DNA of 64,000 nt from a bacterium (GTDB taxonomy: Bacteria; Cyanobacteriota; Sericytochromatia; S15B-MN24; UBA4093): positions 1 through 64,000 of the forward strand of contig JAGIBK010000010.1 of assembly GCA_017744355.1 (NCBI GenBank). The letters are read 5' to 3'. A program made the translations under genes and the position numbers. Below the pieces are notes generated by a model, which saw nothing but the letters and a program-made list of their open reading frames with translations, ran no database searches and was not told the origin of the DNA. The first letter of the stretch is position 1. Each line of letters begins with the position of its first letter. Below are positions 59,558 through 64,000 of this stretch, piece after piece.

Positions 59558-61042
59558 ATGCTCACCAACAACATCACCGGCATCTCGCTCGACGGGGTGC
59601 TCACGCGGATGCTACCCGCAGGGCCGGTCGCAGCGTCCAACATCGCGACCGGCGTCTGTGTGCTCGTGGCAACCGCTGATTGGGGCCCCGACAACAAGGC
59701 CGTGGCGCTCGGCACCTTCAGCGACTACGTCAAGCAGTTCGGCAGCTATGCCAAGGATGCCGACGGCCTGGAGACCGACGGCTACGTCCAGGCGTGGGGG
59801 TACTTCGCCGGCGGCAAGAAGCGTCGCATCTCGGGCGGCGGCTCTGACCTGCGGATGATCCGCGTCTGCGGCTCCAGCAAGGCGAAGGCCAGCAAGGCTT
59901 TCTATGACGGCGCGAGCACGCCTGCCATCGTCGGGACGGCGAGTGCCCGCTATTACGGTGCTGCGGGCAACGGCATCCAGGTCAAGCTCGAAAAGGACGC
60001 CGAGGTCTTTCACCTCACGGTGCTCCCCTTCGACACCATGCCGCCGGAAGTCTTCAAGAACCTGACGATCGAGACGGCCGAGCGCGCCATCAACGGGGTG
60101 TCCAAGTACATCGTCTGGGAGAAGGGCGTCTCCGAGCAGCTCCCCGCCTCCGTCACGGCCTACCTGTCGGGCGGCGATTCGGGGCTAGGGGCGATGGACG
60201 CCGACTATGTGGGCCAGGCCGGTGCAAGCCCCACCGGCTTCGAGTTGGCCAAGACGGTGGCGGATGTCAACTTCCTGGTCTCCGGCAAGCTGTCGAGCGC
60301 CATCAAGACCCAGATGAAGGCCGTGGCGGATGCCCTCTACGCTCAGGCGATCGTGGGGCCGGACAGCAAGTCTCAGGTCCCGGACGATGCGATCGCCGAG
60401 CAGCTGTTCGATGACTGGGCGGTTATCTATGCCTTCGGTTACCAGGAGTGGCTCAACCCCGTCTCCGGTATGACGCAGTCGGTCTTCCCCGCAGGCTCGA
60501 TTGCCGGCGCGCTGTGCAACGCGCCTTACTGGGCCAGCCTGTCCCAGTGCCAGCTCAATGGCTACATGGGCCCGAGCATGCCGCTTTCCGAGGTGGATGC
60601 CGAGCGCCTGGCGAAGAAGGGGATCATCCCCATCACGGCGGGCTCGGTCTGCCGGAAGGGCAGTAACACCTCGTCGGACGAGTCGATCAATCAGATCGAA
60701 GACTTCCGGATCCCCGTCTTCCTCGCCAAATCGCTCGATGCGACGGTGAAGCCCCTCATCGCCGAGCCCCAGGTGTACGACGAGGCGACGGGCCAGTCGG
60801 ATTTCTTCAACGATCTCACCGAGGCTTGCGAGCAGCTCCTGCGTCTTCAGCCGAAGGAGGCGGTGCAGTCGGCCTACGTGGATGCCCACTACGAAGCCGA
60901 TCTGGCCGAGCAGAACAAGGCGAAGGTCGCGGTGGTCGTTCGCCAGACCGCCAAGGCCAACCAGATCATCGTGGACGTGACGGCCGGTCGCACCGCGCTG
61001 CGCGTCGTTCCCGCCGGCGTCAACCTGATCACCGGCGCGTAA
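59558..61042 (+). CDS. Contractile tail sheath protein
   Basis: A 494-residue protein with AAGGAGG upstream. The N-terminal GISLDGVLTRMLPAGPVAASNIATGVCVLVATADWGPDN region and YVKQFGSYA are typical of Myoviridae sheath openings. The C-terminal part carries SEVDAERLAKKGIIPI and the conserved domain with VKPLIAEPQVYD, ending in a strand-rich tail used to link sheath rings. Sheath contraction drives the tube through the target envelope. This is the firmest marker of the cluster. Confidence 0.93.
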   Translation: MLTNNITGISLDGVLTRMLPAGPVAASNIATGVCVLVATADWGPDNKAVALGTFSDYVKQFGSYAKDADGLETDGYVQAWGYFAGGKKRRISGGGSDLRMIRVCGSSKAKASKAFYDGASTPAIVGTASARYYGAAGNGIQVKLEKDAEVFHLTVLPFDTMPPEVFKNLTIETAERAINGVSKYIVWEKGVSEQLPASVTAYLSGGDSGLGAMDADYVGQAGASPTGFELAKTVADVNFLVSGKLSSAIKTQMKAVADALYAQAIVGPDSKSQVPDDAIAEQLFDDWAVIYAFGYQEWLNPVSGMTQSVFPAGSIAGALCNAPYWASLSQCQLNGYMGPSMPLSEVDAERLAKKGIIPITAGSVCRKGSNTSSDESINQIEDFRIPVFLAKSLDATVKPLIAEPQVYDEATGQSDFFNDLTEACEQLLRLQPKEAVQSAYVDAHYEADLAEQNKAKVAVVVRQTAKANQIIVDVTAGRTALRVVPAGVNLITGA

Positions 61043-61061
61043 GGATAGGAGGTAAGCAGAA

Positions 61062-61502
61062 ATGGGTGAATACGCGAAGAACCAGTCGCTCCGGGGGACG
61101 GATGTCGCCATCCGGCTCTATCGACAGGGCCAAGTCCTCGACATCATCGAGGCCGAAGAAATCGAGGGCGGTCCCAACCTGGTGGTCATCGAGTCGGCCC
61201 CCTTGTCGGTCGGCCATACCCAGCGCGATACCCACGTGGACGGCTACAGCGTGACGGTCAAGGCGGTTCGCAAGGGGCATGCCCTCCTGGATGAAGTGCT
61301 CGCGCAGTGTAAGGCAAATGCCAGCACCGGCAAGGCGCTGCCCAAGTACACGGTCCTCATCGCCTATCGGGATACCAACACCAACGTCATCCGGCAGGTC
61401 AAGGTGGTGAACGCCACCTTGACCGAGGTGAACCCCTTCGCCTCCGGCACCATCAATGCCAAGCAGACCGAAGGCTTCAAGCTCATGGGCCAGCTCGGCT
61501 AA
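61062..61502 (+). CDS. Phage tail tube protein
   Basis: A 146-residue protein behind AGGAGGTAAGCAGAA. The sequence DVAIRLYRQGQVLDIIEAEEIEGGPNLV, VIESAPLSVGHTQRDTHVDGYSVTVKAVRKGHALLDEVL and NVIRQVKVVNATLTEVNPF reads as a tube (core) protein with a beta-barrel and insertion helix. In contractile tails the tube gene follows the sheath, as here. A terminator hairpin follows its stop, which may adjust expression relative to downstream tail genes. Confidence 0.85.
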   Translation: MGEYAKNQSLRGTDVAIRLYRQGQVLDIIEAEEIEGGPNLVVIESAPLSVGHTQRDTHVDGYSVTVKAVRKGHALLDEVLAQCKANASTGKALPKYTVLIAYRDTNTNVIRQVKVVNATLTEVNPFASGTINAKQTEGFKLMGQLG

Positions 61503-61516
61503 CCCGTCCGCCCTGA

Positions 61517-61547
61517 GGCCCCCGAGTCATCTCGGGGGCCGTTCTTT
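61517..61547 (+). terminator. Hairpin between tube and downstream tail genes
   Basis: GGCCCCCGAG pairs with CTCGGGGGCC around TCAT, followed by GTTCTTTT. Structural proteins are needed in many copies, so partial termination here would reduce later genes. Confidence 0.75.
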
Positions 61548-61570
61548 TCATCGAGGAGGTCTTTCTACCC

Positions 61571-61870
61571 ATGTCCGCCGTTCAGGAATCGATCAAGCTC
61601 AAGCACGACGAGCTGCAGGCCAAGGCCCGAGAGGTCTTTGAGGAAGGCGAGCGCGTCACGCGCGAGATTGCGCGCCTTCAGGAACTACAGACCCAGCTGT
61701 ATCGCGAGTTCTTGAAGCTCAGCGCGCAGGCGGCCCTGCTGCAGGAGCTGGACCCGAGCCTCAGGTCGCCGCTGCCCGAGGATGTGAATCCCGATGCGCT
61801 CGCCTTGAATCAAGCGGTCGCTGCTCAGCCCTCGTCCAATGGCCTCGCCGTGGCCGGCGTTGCCGCATAG
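61571..61870 (+). CDS. Small coiled-coil tail-cluster protein
   Basis: A 99-residue protein starting behind GAGGAGG. Residues 5-58 are a heptad-like helix (IKLKHDELQAKAREVFEEGERVTREIARLQELQTQLYREFLKL), the rest is Ala/Pro-rich. No family recognised. It lies between tube and chaperone genes. Confidence 0.6.
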   Translation: MSAVQESIKLKHDELQAKAREVFEEGERVTREIARLQELQTQLYREFLKLSAQAALLQELDPSLRSPLPEDVNPDALALNQAVAAQPSSNGLAVAGVAA

Positions 61871-61888
61871 CAAATAGGAGGATTATCC

Positions 61889-62224
61889 ATGCAAATCAAG
61901 CTTTCGACCGGGAAGATCGTCGATATCGTCGATGAGTACGGCTTCGACCAGGAGCTTCGCGCCGCGGAGCTTTCGGAAGTGCCCGCCGTGATGACGTACG
62001 CGGATACCATCTTGCTCAACATTGCCTCGGTGATGGCGGCCGTGACCAAGATCGACGGCAAGGGGATCCAGGAGGTGACGGGCGAGGCGGTCCGCTCGAA
62101 GGATCTGCTCAAGAGCTTCCGCAAGGCGTTTAACGATGCCGAATGGAAGCAGCTCGACAAGGCCTTCGAGGAGGTGTACGCCAAGGGCCCAAAGTCGATC
62201 GGGGAGTATTTCATCCTCTCCTGA
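61889..62224 (+). CDS. Tail assembly chaperone (short, unshifted form)
   Basis: A 111-residue protein behind AGGAGG. It is small, acidic and helical (YADTILLNIASVMAAVTKIDGKG, KDLLKSFRKAFNDAEWKQLDKAFEEVY), in the gene position of gpG-like chaperones between tube and tape measure. A slippery heptamer near its end would fuse a second 56-residue segment. In lambda and many phages both short and fused forms wrap the tape measure protein during tail assembly. Confidence 0.75.
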   Translation: MQIKLSTGKIVDIVDEYGFDQELRAAELSEVPAVMTYADTILLNIASVMAAVTKIDGKGIQEVTGEAVRSKDLLKSFRKAFNDAEWKQLDKAFEEVYAKGPKSIGEYFILS

Positions 62225-62364
62225 TCTCTCGCTACGAGGAGGTTGCCACCATCTGCCGCGCCTTCAACCTCACGGAAGCCGAGGTGCGCAAGCTTGATCG
62301 CAAGGGCTATGCGGCGCGCCTAGAGGCGGCTCATAACGTTCTCTCGCGGTACGTGGCATTCTGA
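62188..62364 (+). other. -1 frameshift site and chaperone extension
   Basis: C CCA AAG (62188-62194) lies in the right register (X XXY YYZ) for a -1 slip at codons 101-102 of the chaperone. The -1 frame then stays open to a stop at 62362-62364, adding 56 residues (VDRGVFHPLL... ending LSRYVAF) for a 158-residue fusion. The downstream frame has no start of its own with a ribosome site past the slip. Confidence 0.7.
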
Positions 62365-62370
62365 GCCTAT

Positions 62371-62505
62371 CCTCTTGCTTGATGTATAATCATCCGAGCA
62401 AGAGGACAGGTTCTGGGCGGGTTTATGGCGGCACAATTAGGGCGGATAACGCTAAGAAGGTGCCTCTTGCAAGACTCTATTGTGAATCGCTTGACAAGAG
62501 GTGAT
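62371..62505 (+). promoter_or_regulatory. Promoter and possible Shine-Dalgarno switch for the ankyrin gene
   Basis: TATAAT at 62385-62390 has no clear -35. Four complementary segments follow one another: CCTCTTGCT (62371-62379), AGCAAGAGG (62397-62405), CCTCTTGC (62463-62470), CAAGAGG (62495-62501). The last includes the ribosome site (AGAGG) of ATG 62507. Pairing 3:4 hides it; pairing 2:3 frees it. Confidence 0.5.
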
Positions 62506-62506
62506 A

Positions 62507-63805
62507 ATGCAACTTCGGCGTACATATTCGATTTTATTCTTGTTGGCTTCCATGACGCTGTATTCAAATTCGGCAGTAGCATTTTCTGGGTTTGGATTGG
62601 AGAAGTCTTCAGAAGAAAGTCGCTTGAAGTTTATTTCCTCCCAGGAAATCGCGAAAAAATTTCGAAATACGTCAGGATCGCAATGTTTGTTGACGATGAA
62701 TCTGTACAAGGCGATTTTGGAAGAGGATTTGAAAGCGGTTTCTCAAGCAATTTCGTGCGGTGCAGAGGTAAATCCAAGTAAGTGGAATTATATTACCAAT
62801 GACTGTCTTCCAGATAGCATCTCTCCGCTGAGATTGGCTCTTATTCTTAATAATTATGAAATTGTTTCGGTTGTTTTATCTGCGGGGGCCCCGGTTAACG
62901 AGCGTGCTGAGAATGACAGTCTTGCAACTCCCTTGATGGTTGCCGCGGCTGTTGGAAACGATAAGATCTGTTCATTGCTGATTAGCGCCGGCGCTAAGGT
63001 CAATGAGGTTGGTGATACAGGATACACCGCATTGGATCTGGCGATTGTTTGGAACTCGATGCGATTGAAGTTTCCTGGTAATAAGTATCTGGCAGAGCAT
63101 GATTTGTACTGCCCCGTTGATGCAAATTATGCCAGTACTATAGATGTGCTGAAAAAAAGCAATGCAAAATCTTCGGTTGTTTTTGGTGATGATGGTTATT
63201 CATCTCCTAATATTTATTCAGCAAGCGCGGTGAATAAGAATTTATCAATCGCGAATTTTCTTAGTTTCGAAAATTGGGGGTGGTATGATCACGATTTAAG
63301 TAAGTTTAAGGAGAGAATGGGCGGTTATTACAACCAAACTTTGACGCTCGTTAAATCTCAGGTGGAAGCCCAGGAAAGAGAAAATAAGCTCAAATCGTTT
63401 TTTGATGAAGCAAATGATCCTAAACAGATGGTTTTCTGGAAAAAATTTATGGACTTTGCTCTTGTTAATGATAAGCGTTCTGATGCTTCGTTTGATAAAA
63501 TCAATGCGATTTTTGTAAATGGAAGAGAGTCTGAATCCAGAAATGAGCTTTCGTCGAATGTCTCCAGAAAGATAGGAAAGCCTGTTTTCTTATTTGTGGA
63601 GTTCGAGTCAAATGCAAGCGGGGGGATTCTTGCATCAATTGGTCGTGGATCATCCCTTATTTATTTGTCTGGTGTTAAGCCTGGGTCGGTTGTGAGTGGG
63701 GAGAAATTTAACGTGGTCGGTAAGATTGGTGGGACCTATACCTACACCACCGTCCTCGGCAGTAAAAATACTGTGCCTCGAGTAAATGTTAAATGGAAGT
63801 ACTAA
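62507..63805 (+). CDS. Secreted ankyrin-repeat protein (cargo gene)
   Basis: A 432-residue protein from ATG 62507, behind AGAGGTG (the GTG at 62501 is part of the ribosome site). A Sec signal peptide (about 1-26, ending AVA before FSGFG) is followed by at least two to three ankyrin repeats (about 85-195: SPLRLALILNNYEIVSVVLSAGAPVN, TPLMVAAAVGNDKICSLLISAGAKVN, TALDLAIVWN). The C-terminal 230 residues are unknown. GC content is far lower than in surrounding tail genes. Own promoter and terminator mark it as an inserted moron. It could be an effector or a host-interaction factor. Confidence 0.8.
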   Translation: MQLRRTYSILFLLASMTLYSNSAVAFSGFGLEKSSEESRLKFISSQEIAKKFRNTSGSQCLLTMNLYKAILEEDLKAVSQAISCGAEVNPSKWNYITNDCLPDSISPLRLALILNNYEIVSVVLSAGAPVNERAENDSLATPLMVAAAVGNDKICSLLISAGAKVNEVGDTGYTALDLAIVWNSMRLKFPGNKYLAEHDLYCPVDANYASTIDVLKKSNAKSSVVFGDDGYSSPNIYSASAVNKNLSIANFLSFENWGWYDHDLSKFKERMGGYYNQTLTLVKSQVEAQERENKLKSFFDEANDPKQMVFWKKFMDFALVNDKRSDASFDKINAIFVNGRESESRNELSSNVSRKIGKPVFLFVEFESNASGGILASIGRGSSLIYLSGVKPGSVVSGEKFNVVGKIGGTYTYTTVLGSKNTVPRVNVKWKY

Positions 63806-63843
63806 TCGTGAAATAGTTTTCCTGAATCGAGATTCATCTGTTG

Positions 63844-63875
63844 CCCCTGCCATTTTGGCGGGGGTTTTGTTTTTG
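63844..63875 (+). terminator. Terminator after the ankyrin gene
   Basis: CCCCTGCC pairs with GGCGGGGG (one T-G pair) around ATTTT, followed by TTTTGTTTTT. Confidence 0.9.
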
Positions 63876-63884
63876 GAGGCGGCA

Positions 63885-64000
63885 ATGGATGAGAAAAAAA
63901 ATCGCATGGACGATAGCAAATTCGAAAATAGCTCTGATTCAAAGATGGTGGACGATTTTCTTGTTCGTCTGAAGCTTGTCAAGCATTATGTTGAGGAGAT
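63885..64000 (+). CDS. Start of a tail-cluster gene, cut by window end
   Basis: ATG 63885 lies 7 bases behind GGAGGC. The 38 codons present read MDEKKNRMDDSKFENSSDSK (first twenty), then MVDDFLVRLKLVKHYVEE. AT-rich like the cargo gene. A tape-measure protein would be expected about here, but the visible part is too short to tell. Confidence 0.5.
   Translation, partial: MDEKKNRMDDSKFENSSDSKMVDDFLVRLKLVKHYVEE

Larger units (their letters stand above)
57003..64000. mobile_element. Contractile phage-tail cluster (tailocin or tail-only prophage), right end outside window
   Basis: Contents in order: degenerate ImmA-like and XRE repressor genes (minus), operator region, late-activator-like gene, iterons and leader terminator, a tail-terminator-like gene, tail sheath, tail tube, coiled-coil gene, tail assembly chaperone with frameshift, ankyrin cargo, and a gene running off the end. 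No integrase, terminase, portal, protease or capsid gene lies between the regulator and the sheath, where a complete phage would have them. Tape measure and baseplate would be expected beyond the window. Confidence 0.75.

Noticed and set aside
1..64000. CRISPR array
   Set aside because: No run of regularly spaced direct repeats with unique spacers and no cas genes were found; R1 copies are too few and far apart.
57003..64000. Complete temperate prophage
   Set aside because: No integrase or head genes are visible in this part; kept open only for sequence beyond the window.

Overview
The window is a GC-rich (by eye about two-thirds G+C), gene-dense bacterial chromosome segment. Two signs point to the Cyanobacteriota, most likely a basal non-photosynthetic lineage such as Sericytochromatia. 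The octamer GCGATCGC (the cyanobacterial HIP1 palindrome) occurs about 45-50 times, and the gene at 27031-27537 is a short SLOG/DprA-like protein of a type I know mainly from cyanobacteria. The lineage call is inference; no photosynthesis gene is present. Many proteins carry lipoprotein signals, MotAB suggest motility, and an H+-pumping pyrophosphatase and c-di-GMP enzymes are present.

Region 1 (1-16.7 kb) is housekeeping: the end of recA, then rny, ymdB and spoVS, a PHP phosphoesterase, hpf, tatC, a degenerate GGDEF protein, hom-thrC, a subtilisin-like lipoprotein, a phosphonate/phosphite-type ABC transporter (phnD-phnC-phnE) followed by a CPBP membrane protease, then miaA-dapF. Region 2 (16.7-27.6 kb) mixes a PfkB kinase with secreted, lipoprotein and repeat-rich proteins, a YheT esterase, an LCP-family enzyme and the SLOG/DprA-like protein. 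Region 3 (27.6-42.5 kb) has pcrA, a signalling group (RsbW-like kinase, STAS protein, GAF-GAF-GGDEF cyclase), hppA, an HD-GYP protein, a pentapeptide-repeat protein, the operon motA-motB-membrane glycosyltransferase, a secreted barrel-like protein and a TPR protein.

Region 4 (42.6-57 kb) begins at tRNA-Leu(CAA) and looks accessory: a DUF429 protein, a MerR regulator-hydrolase pair behind a typical MerR promoter, a nucleotidyltransferase, lipoproteins, a two-component system, and a LexA-box-controlled dnaE2-dinB pair. Four same-orientation copies of a two-hairpin intergenic repeat (called R1 here) lie between these genes. A second, 77-bp element (R2) has one copy nested inside an R1 copy and another upstream of pcrA; its two copies differ by compensatory changes in their terminal stem.

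Region 5 (57-64 kb, cut by the window end) is a contractile phage-tail cluster with no visible integrase, terminase, portal or capsid gene. It has a divergent XRE repressor with a degenerate ImmA/IrrE partner, a late-activator-like protein, an iteron-plus-terminator leader, tail sheath, tail tube, and a tail assembly chaperone with a CCCAAAG -1 frameshift site. It also holds an AT-rich secreted ankyrin-repeat cargo gene with its own promoter, terminator and a possible Shine-Dalgarno switch, and then the start of another gene. A tailocin (phage-tail-like bacteriocin) or a tail-only defective prophage is the simplest reading.
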